Assembly: GCA_034509735.1 (NCBI GenBank)
Contig: JACGWO010000004.1
Location: 26,889,395 to 26,953,394, forward strand
From: Sesamum alatum
Lineage: Eukaryota > Streptophyta > Magnoliopsida > Lamiales > Pedaliaceae
Direction of reading: 5' to 3'
Length of the DNA stretch: 64,000 nucleotides
A model generated the notes under the pieces. It had not been told where the DNA came from and did no database searches. It saw nothing but the letters and a program-made list of their open reading frames with translations. Both the position numbers and the translations under genes were made by a program. The stretch's first letter is position 1. Every line of letters begins with the position of its first letter. Below, in pieces: positions 1 to 13,470 of this stretch.

Positions 1-2252
1 GACATCACAAAACAGAAAGAAACATAAAACATGCCAACTCGTTCACACTTTTATAATATATGTATAGATATAGACAATATTTATCTATGGTTGTATGCCC
101 ATTTTTTCTTCTTTTTCATTCTTTTTTCAGAAAAAAGATATGTGTGGTGATGATTTAGGAGTAACATTTACACCTTTTGATATTTTTTTACAAGGAGCGA
201 TTTTTATCGTGTATTGTTGAAAAGATCAAATATGTACACTGTCATTTTCTTCTATTATATTAGAGATTATTAAAGAATCATACAACGTACTTATTAATGA
301 CATCTCAAATGCTTAAGTTACATTTTAGTCTATCTTACAATAAAAAGTATTCACTCATATGATAAGTAATTTAATTGATTCTCATTTTTCTTTAAACCTA
401 TTTTACTCTTCAAAATGTTTGTTTTACATGACAATTCATTTAATTGATTTTATTTTTCATCGAACCTCTATATTTTAATATAACTTATGATATAACTAAT
501 CTCATTTATATCTATGCTAGAAAAATTCTCAACATTAAATCCTTTCAATTTTCATGCTTTTTTTCTAGTCATTTCATGTTATATGATTTGGCTATTTTTG
601 ATATAGTAAGTGTATGTTATATTATGAATATAATATAATAAAAATGATATGGGTAAATAAGTATAATGTCAAAAGTAATTAATAGGAATAACTATGGATA
701 ATGTGAAAGTAATTAATAAGAGTAAATATGTATAATGTGAAAAGTATTTAATAAGAATCAATATGTATATTATTTTACATTTGTATCCTTAGAAAAATAA
801 TACTATAAGGTTAATTTAGTCCAATCAAAAAAAGAAAGAAACCAAAATCTTTATTCATACTTTGATATTTTTTTTTACATGGAGCGATTTTTATCGTGTA
901 TTGTTGAAAAGATCAAATATGTACACTGTCATTTTGTTATATTATATTAGAGATTATTAAAGAATCATATAACTTACCTGTTATTTACATATCAAATGCT
1001 TAAGTTACATTTTAGCCTATCTTACAATAAAAAGTATTCACTAGATCTATATGATAAGTAATTTAATTTATTCTCATTTTTCTTTTAACCTATTTTACTC
1101 TTCAAAATGTTTGTTTTGCATGACAATTCATTTAATTGATTTCATTTTTCGTCGAACCTCTATATTTTAATATGTCTTATAATATAACTAATCTCATTTA
1201 TATCTATGCTAGAAAAATTCTCAACATTAAATCCTTTCAATTTTCATATTTTTTTCTAGTCATTTCATGTTATATGATTTGGCTATTTTTGATCTAGTAA
1301 GTGTATGTTATATTATGAATATAATATAATAAAAATGATATGGGTAAATAAGTATAATGTCAAAAGTAATTAATAGGAATAACTATGGATAATGTGAAAG
1401 TAATTAATAAGAGTAAACATGTATAATATGAAAAGTATTTAATAGAAATCAATATGTACATTATTTTACATTTGTATCCTTAGAAAAATAATACTACAAG
1501 GTTAATTTAGTCCAATCAAAAAAAGAAAGAAACCAAAATCCTTATTCATACTTTGATATTCTTTTTACATGGAGCGATTTTTATCGTGTATTGTTGAAAA
1601 GATGAAATATGTACACTATCATTTTGTTCTATTATATTAGAGATTATTAAAGAATCATATAACTTACCTATTAATGACATCTCAATTGCTTAAGTTACAT
1701 TTTAGTCTGTCTTACAATAAAAAGTATTCACTAGATCTATATGATAAGTAATTTAATTGATTCTCATTTTTCTTTTAATCTATTTTACTCCTCAAAATGT
1801 TTGTTTTACATGACAATTCATTTAATTGATTTCATTTTTTATCGAACCTCTATATTTCAATATGTCTTATGATATAACTAATCTCATTTATATCTATGCT
1901 AGAAAAATTCTCAACATTAAATCCTTTCAATTTTCATATTTTTTTCTAGGCATTTCATGTTATATGATTTGGCTATTTTTGATCTAGTAAGTGTATGTTA
2001 TATTATGAATATAATATAATAAATATGATATGGGTAAATAAGTATAATGTCAAAAGTAATTAATAGGAATAACTATGGATAATGTGAAAGTAATTAATAA
2101 GAGTAAATATGTATAATGTGAAAAGTATTTACTAGGAATCAATATGTATATTATTTTACATTTGTATCCTTAGACAAATAATACTATAAGGTTAATTTAG
2201 TCCAATCAAAAAAACAAAGAAACCAAAATTCTTATTCATACTTTTATATAGA
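1..2252 (-). mobile_element. Non-autonomous Helitron 1 (left end outside window)
   Basis: The right boundary reads, on the minus strand, TC followed by TATATAAAAG, the same 5' terminal design as the next Helitron (ending near 6615). The first ~170 bases and the interior are repeated in that second element around 5760-6615, so both belong to one family. Nothing resembling Rep or helicase coding sequence is visible; the short open frames are AT-rich and unlike known proteins. The 3' end (hairpin plus CTRR) would lie left of base 1. The boundary is inferred from comparison with the neighbouring elements. Confidence 0.6.
174..2245. repeat. Three tandem ~690-base units inside Helitron 1
   Basis: The landmark GGAGCGATTTTTATCGTG occurs at about 194, 881 and 1571, giving spacings of 687 and 690 bases. 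The copies stay collinear along their length (for example AATAAAAAGTATTCACT and TATGGGTAAATAAGTATAA recur in each). Divergence between copies is a few percent by eye. A single copy is present in Helitron 2 from about 5930 to 6605, so the triplication is specific to the first element. Confidence 0.9.
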
Positions 2253-2295
2253 CATAGATAGATATAGAATATAGATATAGATATAGATAGATAGA
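2253..2295. repeat. (GATATA)n microsatellite at Helitron 1/2 junction
   Basis: Imperfect GATATA/GATA repeats fill the gap between the 5' end of one Helitron and the 3' end of the next. The same arrangement recurs at 6616-6667. Confidence 0.85.
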
Positions 2296-5200
2296 GTAGT
2301 CAGAAGCACGTGCGTTGCACGTGATTCATATTATCTCAATAAATTGTTACATTATAAAAATAAAATAAATTTATAATAAGATTATATTAACTAAATTTAA
2401 TAGGCACTTTATAAATAAAAAATACTATACTTACAAAGTAAAAGAATATAATTAAAAAATAAATTACTTCTTCTCCACTTTAATTATTATTTAATATTAT
2501 AATTATATTTGTTCTACTTGCAATATATGCATCTTTTTTAGTATAAGTAAATCACATTCGTATAAGTAATTTTGGGTCAAGATAATCATATAAATACATA
2601 ACAAACACAAAAAAAGATTAAAACACATTATAGGTTTGTGTAGGATATACAATGACTAAGGCTGATAAATAAAAAATAAAATTTTAGATCCTTCTTCTTA
2701 TTAATTGGTTCTAACTAAAATAAAGCATAAAAAGAAAATACAATTAATATTGTAATACGGAATAAGCATAAAAATCCATGTTTCTAATTGAACTTTATTT
2801 TCATTGAACTTGATTGTTATTCTAAACTTGTTTCAGTTATGACATAATATTTTAATCTTTTTGGGTGTGCAAATTTTGAAAAGGAAAAAAAATATTAATT
2901 AGTCATTTCTCTTTTTTTCTTTTATGTTCTTACTCCTTCTATTAACTGTATTTAAAGTTATTTATAACATAATTTTCTACTAATAGCTTCATTATAAAAA
3001 AAATATTTTATTCATCATGTTGTCCAAAGAGATTCTAGAACAAAGTTCTAAATTAAACCATCTATGAAATGATTTAAAGTGGAATAATAAGTATTAAATT
3101 TTTTAACTTAGATGATATAAAAATAATTACTTTAATTTTAAATATTTAATGATCAAAACTTCAATTTATTAAATATTTAATAGTTCAATTATTGGCCTAA
3201 TTACACTTTTAATTAGACATCCACAATATTATTTTATTGCCATATAAAATTGTAGTTATTATGTACTAATTCAGAAAAAATATTATCTATGTTTGTTTCT
3301 CTGATATTTTCATAAAGAAACATGATAAAATTAAATTACAAATACACCAGAAGAAAAAGTATATTAGGAAAAAGCAAAACCAAATTATTAATTATTTTAA
3401 GTCTCTTGTTTTCTTTTATCATTTATCCTTTTTATATTTTCTAGAGGACCATGTATGATTTGATTAGTCTAATCAAGAAAAAATATGAAAAGAAAATTAA
3501 TAGTATAAAAAAAATTACTTTTCTTACTTTTATATCTTTTTCTAAATCTGAATACCTAAAAACTAAAATAAAAAAATTCAAACTTATTTACTCTATTGGA
3601 CTCGTTAATATGGATATGTACTTTTACAAATTTAAGTTTATATTACAATAATTATAGTATTATTCAAGTAAATAAATATATCATCAATAATTAATTGGAT
3701 AAATAGAATTGAAAAGGTGTATATCCAAATAATAGTATAATTTAATATATATTCATTTACTTATATAATCAGTAGCTCTTTTTGATTTAGTAGCAAACTT
3801 TTAAAGAGTTAAAATTTTATATTTTTCTTTATTTTTTCCTATAAATTCATCTTAATTTGTATTTTCGAATTATAGTAGATGGACAATATTTAATTAGTGT
3901 AAAAAATTAGAAAAGTATCATATCACCCAAATAATTATAAAAAATATTAATTTAAATAAGCTCAATTATCTCATAGGAAGTACTTTATATGACTATTACC
4001 TATGACTAAAATGCTCTTGAAGTCTAGTTTCATACAAATTTATTTTATTTGAAAATCTATAATCAAAATGTTAATGATAGAAGAAACCACATTGCTAATT
4101 TTAATAGAGGAAATTAGAATATAGAAAGTACCCTTGGTATTATATTTAAACTATGTTATCATTAAAAGAAGCCCAAGGATCCCCCCTTTTCTATTATTTA
4201 GTACATGATAGTTATTATATTATTGGGTATTAGAAAAATATGTTTCAAGAAAGTTTTTGAATATTTCATAAGCCTTGTGGTATAGATATCAATATAATCT
4301 TATATATAAATAAATATCTTGTATGTAAATCTGTACTTATACTTAAAAATGAATGTTGTTGGTGATCAAATGATGATTAAAATTAGGACTTCTAATTTAA
4401 AAGTGCAGTAAATACAATGCTAGTTGATAACCGTTAAAATCAAATGATTAATTTCATTTAAAAAAAATCACTTAATTAATAGCTCCCTTGAATCTTCTCT
4501 TATGTTTCATTGGACTTATGATCTTCAATTTTACAAAAGAAGGTAGGCATTTTTGTATTTTAGATATTTTCCTCTTATAAACTTTTAAATTTTGAAATTA
4601 ATTCTCTCCATGATATATATACTTCAACTCTGCATTTGTGATGAGAAATTCACCATTATTTATGTGAAAACATTAATAATTAATCTTTTGTTCTTTTCCC
4701 TTCTATTGCAATTTTAGATCTTATAATTATTTCTCTTTATAATATTAATTTTTCTTATAAAATATCACTTTATTTTTTACATTCCTATATTTATAATAAA
4801 AAGTTATCATTTAAATTAATCCATATTCTACATTTACCTCATGAATGAAATAAGATTTAAATTTTTTTAGTTGTGCAAAGCAAGAAATAAATAAAAAATT
4901 AGCTTTTGATTTTGATTTTTATTTTTGAACTCTTATACTAATTATCAATTATAATGTAATTTTCTTGTAATAATTTCTTTACGTTTTATTTTATTCCTCA
5001 TGTTAGTGGAAAATAGTCTAAATTGACGGAAAGTATTTTATGGAATGAATTGAATGGAATAAATAGAAAAATCATTGACTAATTTTATAAGTTAGGGTCA
5101 AATAAAAAATATAAGTGTAAAAAATTAAATTATTTATTATTGAAAATGATGTAGTAGAAATCTTATAGACCAAGTAATATGTGCATTAAATAATAAAAAA

Positions 5201-6615
5201 AATCATAGACTCATTTAATTCCTAAAATAAGTTGTGAATAATATTATTATGATTTTAGAATTAATATTACAAAGACAATTAATTATTAAACCACTTATGA
5301 AATAATTATCATATTCTAAGTTTGTTTTCCATAAATAATTGATTTTCCGATAAACTTATATAATGTGCTTGTTTCTCATTTAAGTTTATTTTCATTGAAC
5401 TTGAGGTATTATACAATTAATTTGGTACCCCAGAATATTTTTTATGGACGTATGAAATTATACAATCTGTGCAATTTTAGTATTTTTAATCAACACCAAA
5501 AAATTTAAAAAATATATAAAACATCTCAAGTTGCTCATATTTTTATAATATCTTATTATAAAATTTAAATTACATTAAACTAATGGCAAATTGTCCCATG
5601 GATGGAACTCTATATTATGCATGGAACTTTTTATTATAGTTTATGTTTATTACAATTTTATCTAATTCAACTATCTAAGTAATTAGCAACTATTACAAAA
5701 TTACTTATTTGTACACATAAATTTATAATCTAATATTCTATAAAAATGATATATACAAAATAAAAAGAAAGAAAATAAAACATGACAAATCGTTCACACT
5801 TTTATAATATACATAGATATAGACAATATTTATCAATGGTTGTATGCCCATTTTTTCTTTTTTATTTTTTTTTTTCAGAAAAAAGATATGTGTGGTGATG
5901 GTTTAGGAGTAACATTTATACCTTTTAATATTTTTTCAAAAGGAGCAATTTTTATCGTATATTGTTGAAAAGATCAAATATGTACGCTGTCATTTTGTTC
6001 TATTATATTAGAGATGATTAAATAATCATATAACGTACCTATTAATGACATTTCAAATGCTTAAATTACATTTTAGTTTATCTTACAATAAAAAGTATTC
6101 ACTCTACATGATAAGTAATTTAATTGATTCTCAATTTTCTTTTAGCCTACTTTACTCTTCAAAATGTTTGTTTACATGACAATTCATTTAATTGATTTCA
6201 TTTGTCATCTAACCTCTATATTTTAATATGTCTAGTGTCTAACTAATTCTCATTTATATCTATGCTAGAAAAATTCTCAACATTAAATCCTTTCAATTTC
6301 ATGATTTTTTGTAATCATTTCATGTTATATCATTGGGCTATTTTTGATTTAGTAAGTGTATTATATTATGAATATAATATACACAAAAATAATATGGGTA
6401 AATAAGTATAATGTAAAAAGTAATTAATAGGAATAACTATGGATAATGTGAAAGTAATTAATAAGAGTAAATATGTATAATGTGCAAAGTAATTAATAGG
6501 GATCAATAAGTATATTATTTATATTTTTATCCTTAGAAAAATAATATTACAAGGTTAGTTAAGTTCAATAGAAAAAAAAAAGAAACCAAAATCACTATTC
6601 ATTCTTTTATATAGA
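2296..6615 (-). mobile_element. Non-autonomous Helitron 2
   Basis: The 3' end, read on the minus strand, has a perfect 7-base stem with a 3-base loop (CACGTGC-GTT-GCACGTG, 2307-2323) followed 7 bases on by CTAC at 2296-2299, probably a mutated CTAG, next to an A at 2295 as expected for insertion at AT. The 5' end is taken as the GA at 6614-6615 (TC on the minus strand). The ~4.3-kb interior is AT-rich with no recognisable Rep/helicase. Bases 5760-6610 repeat the start of the window (a CGTTCACACTTTTATAATAT block) and carry one copy of the ~690-base unit. Confidence 0.7.
2307..2323 (-). other. Helitron 3'-terminal hairpin
   Basis: Perfect 7-base inverted repeat with loop GTT, 7 bases inside the CTAC end. 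This is the Helitron 3' stop signal design. Confidence 0.8.
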
Positions 6616-6667
6616 TATAGATAGATATAGATATAGATGTAGATATAGATATGGATATAGATATAGA
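6616..6667. repeat. (GATATA)n microsatellite at Helitron 2/3 junction
   Basis: Imperfect ATAGAT/GATATA repeats between the 5' end of Helitron 2 and the CTAG end of Helitron 3. Confidence 0.85.
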
Positions 6668-9015
6668 CTAGGAAGTATGACGTGCGATGCACGTGTAAAA
6701 ATACATTTTTAGAGTTTAATATATCATTTATAGTTAGCTATATACAACAGTAAGTTCATAATATTATTTATATTTCAGTCATTGAAATATTAGTATATAT
6801 ATACAATTATATTAATAATTATTATTTTAATTGATAAGGAAACTATTAATTCTATTATTTGTAATTCACTTCTAAATTGATTATATTAAATGAAAAATCC
6901 CCAAAATTGAAATTTTGCATTTCATATTCACTAATGGTTATATTTATATTCTTGAATCAGACCAATTATTAATCCAAAAGTGAAAATAATAATATTAAAA
7001 TCCTAATGTTAAAATAAAATTAATTAGTCAAAATTCAAATTATTTTTACAATAAATTCTAGTTAATAAAATTGTTCATTTTTTATTTGTAGGTTTATTAT
7101 GCTTATTTGCTACTTTTTAACTTTATTTTTTTTTTGTTATATTATCTCTCTGTATGTTATATATTTTTTTTGACTAGTATATCTTGAGTGTCATTTACAT
7201 TTAATTTATTGACAACGAATGATCTCAATCTAATTATTTATTAACTATTGTTAATAAAAATATAATTAATCTAATTGGACCTTAAACTCATTGTTTGTAT
7301 TGCGAGGTCTAATAAAGTATGCTTATTATATTTTAGTATCAACTTCGAATATTACCAAAATATTGTTTACATGCTTTATTAACTTCTAAATTTTAAAATA
7401 ATGGTTCTATATTGATTCTCATTCATATGTATTCGATTGGCATGATCTATATATATAATTCAATAATATATTGTGTTGCAACTTAATCTTTTATGTCATA
7501 TTTGTTGTTGTAATACTTTTATATGCTATTAATATAAAAAGTAATAGATGTAGAAGTAATAATGCATATTAAGGATTATGTAATACTAAAAAAACTAAAT
7601 AATAAGAGATTAATATATTTCCTCAATAGTTGAATTTTCATAAGCAATTTTAATTTTATAATAAAATTAGTGCTTTTATTTCATATATCAATTTTTATTT
7701 CTAGAACTGATCATATATTTTTAAGTTACTTTTATAAATTTATTCCTGAAAAAATATAGTTCTCTTATTCTAATTTCAATATTTTAATAAACTCATTTTC
7801 TATTTATTTTATAGTTTATAAGTTGATTCTAAAAAAAATTGTTAGTTTACTTAATATGAAAATATAACTATACAATTGGAATTTAGTCTTAACTAATGTG
7901 TTAGTATACAATTTATTTTTCTTAGTTTTACTTTAAATTCTTATCGTATTTTAAATAAACCCTTACTATTGGTCGTTTTTATTGTTATGTTACTTCTATG
8001 ATATTGTGAAAATATAAATTGAAGTAATATATACTTTCATATTAGACAAAATACTTTATTAACTTATGCTCTATTCCTTAGTTCTATTTAAAATAAAAAA
8101 AAGCTTATATGTTGAATTTGATCTTGATAATTAGATTTATTATATATTCTAAATACTTTGAAAAATTTATTGATTGTGGTGTTATTTTTTGTTATATGTA
8201 AAAATTAAAAATATAGAGAAATAGTGATTCAGTTTGTAACCAACATGTAATGTGCTATTTTTGAAATTTTACTTTTAAATCTATTTTTTAATTATTTTTT
8301 GGTAATTTATTAACATATTGCGTATATTGTGTAATATATTAGGCAATGCTATAACTTTCTCTTTTGTTACTTTATATCAATATCTTTTATTTCTATATTT
8401 TTTAATTGATTCATGATGTTATAAGAATTTTTAGATTTTTTAATGACTAAACCCTTTTAAAGTATCAAATAGTTCTATTTGTCTTATGAGGAGCTATAAT
8501 TATGTCAATTGTATTTACTACTGTATGAGGTTTTAAATTTAATTATTTATTATATTACTATTTAGAGTTCTTTAATCTAAATGCCTTGGGGGGGGGAGGT
8601 AGGTTAAAAATCGTAGAAAACACTACTTTTGCTACACGTTTCTTAGTGCAACAAAAAAATGGTAGCAAGAAGCATATTTTATTGTAGTTTTCTTTAAAAT
8701 AAAGTCAATCAGTCAGAAGTCACTCTTTCCAAAATTTTCAACAGTACTTCGATTTTGATAAGATTGATAATGTTTATTCACAATTAAATTTTGATATTTA
8801 TTCGTTATTATACATATTGTTAGATAGATTTAAGTTTGTTTAGTATTAGATCAAGTAGGACTATTAAATATTTTTCTTTTTTTTATATAGAATTTTATTC
8901 TTTTATAACTCATTTTTATTTATTATATTAAAAAGAGCACTTAAGTAAGGGTGTAGTTGTCCTTTCACAATGGGAATAAACACTTATGAATTCATACTTT
9001 TATATATAGTATAGA
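6668..9015 (-). mobile_element. Non-autonomous Helitron 3 (both ends visible)
   Basis: The 3' end is CTAG (6668-6671), flanked by A at 6667, with a perfect ACGTGC-GAT-GCACGT hairpin at 6680-6694. The 5' end reads TCTATACTATATATAAAAG on the minus strand and finishes at 9015, followed by T at 9016. A and T flanks with no target duplication are the Helitron signature. The interior (about 2.35 kb) is AT-rich and has no recognisable coding sequence; a G9 run lies near 8589. The same 5' terminal block (GGGTGTAGTTGTCC and flanks) is found near 21330 and, more diverged, near 57450 and 60610. Confidence 0.85.
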
Positions 9016-9591
9016 TATAACAAGTACTTCTTTTCCATTACGCTTAATCTCAAACTTTATATATTTTTTCTCCTCACATGATAGTCTATGTTGTCCTCGC
9101 ATGAGGTTCCTCCCTTCCTTCCTTCATTCTCCCCGTCGATCGTCCTAGCCTAAAACTATGGCATCCGGTGAGTTTCGTGTGGGCCTCTGTGCATGCGGCC
9201 GTCGGGTGTTTATGCGTTCCTGCTTGCAGCATATGACCTCAGACCCATACGTTCTGTGTTGGATCGTGGTTTGCAGGTTATTTACGGTTTCTTTAAGGTT
9301 TTACGGTTGCATCTCTTCTTAGGTTCTGTTTAGGTTTTCCCGTTTCTTTTGTGTCGTCCTTGCATTGCGTAGATTTAGGCTAGGTCGTTTCCTCCCTGCA
9401 TTCTTGCTTTGTCTTCCCACTTTCTTTGTTTTTGCCTGTGTTGTCTCTTGTCGTATTTGTTTATTTGAGGTGTTACTCTAACCCTCGTAGGCCCTTGGCT
9501 TTTGGATTGGAAGGGTTAGTGCCTGATTCATTTTAACCTCCTTCGCTGCGTTTACTCTACGAGTTGGTCCACGGTGTCGTCTTTCTGAGGC

Positions 9592-10950
9592 ATGGAGACA
9601 TTCTGCCGCACTCTCGGCCATAGTTTTAAGTTGACAGAAATAGAAGATGGGGGTGTGGTTATCCCCGATGGTTATGGACAATGGATACGGAGAATCAGAC
9701 AATGTGTTTGTTTGGTAGGCTGCTATCATCCAAGCAAACGCGGTTCAAAGCCCTGGATGCATCAGTTAAGAGCATGTTGAACCCAATCAAGGGGCTCGAG
9801 ATGCGGAAGTTTCCTGAGTGTCGATTCTTGCTCCGCTTCAACCATATCGTAGATCGCAATAGGGCGCTAGAGGGATGCCCGTAGAGCTTCGAGAAAGATA
9901 TACACATCATTAGTGGCATTGGTATGGAGGAAAACCCTATGCATGTGGATCTGAACTGGTGTAGTTTTTATGTCCATGTAGACGATCTCCCGATAGGAAG
10001 ATGAACTTGGGCGTCGCAACTTTTATCGGTAACAAACTGGGTAAGTTCCAGGATATGAAGATGGAGGAGTTGGGACGTACATGGGGAGCAACCTTGCGCA
10101 TTCGGGTCGCGATTGATGTGACCCTCCCCTTGATCCGAGCTCTAAAGATTCGTACCACTATAGGAGATGAACACCTCGTATCATTCACGTATGAACGTCA
10201 CCAAAACTTCTGCTACTTGTCTGTTGGCTGGGGCACATATCCAAGTATTGTGAGACACAGTTCATAGAGGACTTTCAGGATCTGGGAAAGGACACACCGT
10301 ATGGGCCATGGCTTTGAGCACCCGTGACCGTTGGAAGCTGAGTTGCATAAGCAGACCGGTTGGTTCACTCTCCTCTAACCACAATAGCTCATCTCAACAG
10401 GCCAGAAGGCCGGCCGTCTTCGGTGATTTTGAAGGCACCACCAATAGGAAGGAAGTGCAATAGGAGCAAGAGGCCCTAAGTTAACAGCATAACATAGGAA
10501 GTAAGGGGGGACCTCCAGTCGCGGTTTCAGTTCACCCTCGAAATGCCTCGTGTCGGGCAGACGGCCTCTCATTCACTTCCTCGACCGCCAGCTTGGATCC
10601 CATATACCCGAGACTTTTGGAACTAAAGGTCTGGGCCCTGCTCTCGGTGCCCTTCATGAAGCCGCCCAGCCAATTGATATGGCGCAATTGAATGCCCCTG
10701 GGTACGCCATAGATGCACCCCCGCCAACCGTGATAACTTTGATTGGAATGGACGAGGACCTTGTCCACATCCCTATTACTTTCTCTATGCCCACATCCAG
10801 ATTTAGCGTTGGGCGTCGTCGTCAGGGTCAACGACGGGCTACTGTCCGGGGCATATTGATCCGCAAGCGTGGGAGGCCCGTGAGCCTTCCTGAGTTGAAT
10901 TTCAATTGGAGCCCAACGCCCAAAACGATGCCATTTACTTGATGAAGAAT
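9592..10950 (+). pseudogene. LINE ORF1 (DUF4283/zinc-knuckle gag-like), broken
   Basis: The product would bind LINE RNA. Frames between 9681 and 10267 together read a DUF4283-like domain (motif RFLLRFNHIVDRNRALEG, then WSFEKDIHII and MNLGVATFIGNKLGKF). It is followed by a damaged zinc-knuckle region (FTYER..NFCYLS) and, after a stop at about 10265, the phrase YGPWL at about 10300-10314, which typically ends this domain in plant LINEs. At least three frame changes are needed. The stretch from 10320 to 10950 is the low-conservation C-terminal tail and has no intact frame. Assignment rests on motif order recalled for the family, not on a database search. Confidence 0.8.
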
Positions 10951-11109
10951 CTGATGTTATATCAGGGAGTCTGCCACGCAGCTTCGCCACTCGCCGTGAA
11001 ACTTATAGAATAGAATTGTCAGGGCTTCGGGTCCCCTTGGACAGTTTGATCTCTTAGTGAGCTGATTAAGCTCCACAACCGTGCCTTGGTGATTCTCTCT
11101 GGGACCAAG

Positions 11110-11780
11110 TGCAAGAAGCGTAAGTGTGAAAATCTTAAGGAGAAGTTCAATATGTTTTGGCCTCAACATTTACTATGTTGGCAAAAGGGGTAGGTTGCTT
11201 CTCTGTTGGCGCAAAGACATAAATCTGATTATCCACTCTTTTTCAGTATCTTACATTGATGCAGGAATCTCTAATGCCAATGGCTCCGATGGCTGGCAGT
11301 TTACGGGTATCTATGGTCATCCGAATGCATCTGGGCAAAAGGAAACATGACAGGTCTTGCATTCTCTGAGTTGTATGTCGAGGCAGCCTTAGCTATGTAT
11401 GGGAGATTTTTAACAAAAATTCGACATCCCTGGGGTGCCTAGACCATGTAAGCAGATTGAGGAGTTTCGAGGATGTCTCTCGAATTGTGACCTGCGGGAT
11501 CTGGGTCTTGAAGGGTAGTGGTTTACTTGGTGCAACATGAGGGAAGCACCCAACACTGTCTGGGTTCGTTTTGATCAGGCGTGTGCATCTCCGGGGTGCT
11601 ATGCTATATTCCCGAAGGCACGGGTGAAAATGGTGGTTACGTGAGGGTCGGAGCACACACCGCTAATCCTCAATTTAGAAATTGTTCAAACTCGAAGCTA
11701 TGTGGACATGGCTTCCGGAATGTGATGAAGTTATTCGTGTGGCCTGGCAATGCAAGAATGATGGCTCAGCAAGTGAAAAG
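11110..11780 (+). pseudogene. LINE ORF2 endonuclease domain, broken
   Basis: The translated pieces read LLLCWRKDINL, then DGWQFTGIYGHPNAS (about 11290-11330), and later IEEFRGC, CDLRDLGL and WFTWCN (about 11455-11535) followed by NTVWVRFDQA. This is the motif order of the exonuclease-endonuclease-phosphatase domain of plant L1 LINEs, which nicks the target DNA. The frame changes several times and stops interrupt it, so no enzyme could be made. The Asn/Asp residue after the GIYG block has drifted. Confidence 0.8.
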
Positions 11781-12249
11781 CTCACGACATGCATACGGAA
11801 AATAAGGGAAGCTCTCATTAGTTAGGAAAACACGAGCTCCGGCCATGTCCTAACGCGGGTGAAGGAGCTTGAGGAGAAGCTTGAGGCTCTGTCGAAGGAC
11901 CCCATGAGTACTATGGCAGGCAGAAAGTGGGGGGCGGTGCGCTCTGAGCTGGAAGAAATTCTCTTTAGGGAAGAGACAATGTGGAAACAAAGGAGTAAGA
12001 TACAATGGCTAAAATAGGGCGACCAAAATACTAAGTTTTTTAATGCACGGGCCAGCGCAAGGCAGCGCAAGAACGCCATCTCTTGACTTTGGAACGGGGC
12101 TGGCCATTGTTGCTCATCAAAGCAAGAAATGCAACAAACCATCATCAAGCGTTTCCAGAATTTGTTCTGTTCACTCCACCCACGGGAAGTAGACATCGCT
12201 GCAGGTCTTGAGGGGATGACAACCCGCGTCAGCGTTGCCATGAATGAAG

Positions 12250-13470
12250 CACTAACCTAACCCTTCTCGTGGACGAGGATCGGATTGCTCTCTCACAAAT
12301 GCAACCTTACAAATCACTTGGACCCGATGGTATGTCTCCCGTGTTTAACCAAAAGTATTGGAATATTGTTGGTTGTGAGATTACTTCTTTCGTTCTTGAT
12401 TACTTCTTTCCTTACTGATATCATCTCTGAGTCTCAGTTCGCCTTCGTCCCCGATAGGCTTCTTATGGACAATGTCTTGGATACATATGAACTTAACCAC
12501 TATCTCACTCACAAGCATTGGGGAACTGTGGGTCATACAACGCTTAAGCTCGATCTCAGCAAGGTCTGCGACCATGTGGAATGGATTTTCCTTTGAGAAA
12601 GTTCTAGAAAAGCTAGGTTTCCACCCCTGATTTTATTTCTCGTATTCGTATGTGCATTACCTCTATGTCTTATTCTATTATGCTTACCGGTCAAAAAGTT
12701 TGCTACGTTCACCCCCCGGAGAGGACTTCGGCAAGGGGACCCTCTTTCCCCGTACTTGTTTTTGTTTTGTGCATGGACTTTGACCAATCTCATTCGCATG
12801 GCCGAAGGAAATGGCAAAATTCGGGGAGTGGCCATTAGTTGACACAACCCACTATTATCTCATTTACTATTTGCCGATCACACTTTGATTTTCTATCAAG
12901 CTACATACGAAGCCATGGTAAGTGTTCGGTAGATATTGGCCATGTTGGAGGCGGCCTCGGGCCTCGGGGTCAATCTTGATAGGTCATCAATAGTCTTCAG
13001 CCGGAACACCCCCTTGGCGGATCAGGAGGAGCTTGCTTGAGCACCAGGAGTCCGAGTAGCCGACAAGCACGACAAATATTTGGGGCTTCCTGCCATTGTG
13101 GGTTGATCCTAGAGGGAGGTATTTCAGCATGTCAAGGATAGATTCTGGGCAAAATTTCAGAGCTAAAACTCATGGAATTTATCCCAAGCGGGGCGACTTG
13201 TCCTACTGCAAACTGTGGCCCAAGTGCTCCCCACTTTCGTCATAAGTTACTTCTTATTCTTGCCTCAGTCTATCGCCAGTCGGAAGGAATGATGGCAGAC
13301 TTTCTATGGCACAGCAAGGATAGCCGGGCATTCATTAGGTTTCTTGGGAGAAGCTCTACACGAGTAAGGAGGAAAGGGGTTTGGGGCTTCGGAAACATAA
13401 CGCGTTTAATTGGGCCATGCTCGCCAAGCAGTTGTGGCGAATTATCTCTAATCCGGACTACTTGAGCCAA
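12250..13470 (+). pseudogene. LINE ORF2 reverse transcriptase, broken
   Basis: Recognisable RT blocks in order are SESQFAFVPDRLLMDNVL (12430-12480), LKLDLSKVCDHVEW (12544-12587), [13 protein letters not shown] in a shifted frame (about 12728-12760) and LLFADHTLIF (about 12862-12890), where the catalytic FADD has become FADH. Downstream, KYLGLPAIVG and the AGRLVLLQTV block (13075-13220) mark the region after the fingers and palm. Loss of the second catalytic Asp together with frameshifts shows that the enzyme is inactive. Confidence 0.85.

Noticed and set aside
174..2245. Centromeric satellite array
   Set aside because: Only three units, bounded by a Helitron, with a single copy inside a sibling Helitron; better explained as internal duplication.
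1..9015. Rep/helicase genes in the Helitrons
   Set aside because: No frame shows helicase or HUH-nuclease motifs; all elements look non-autonomous.
10532..10990. A 152-codon minus-strand frame
   Set aside because: It is antisense to LINE ORF1/ORF2 linker sequence; the plus strand explains the composition.
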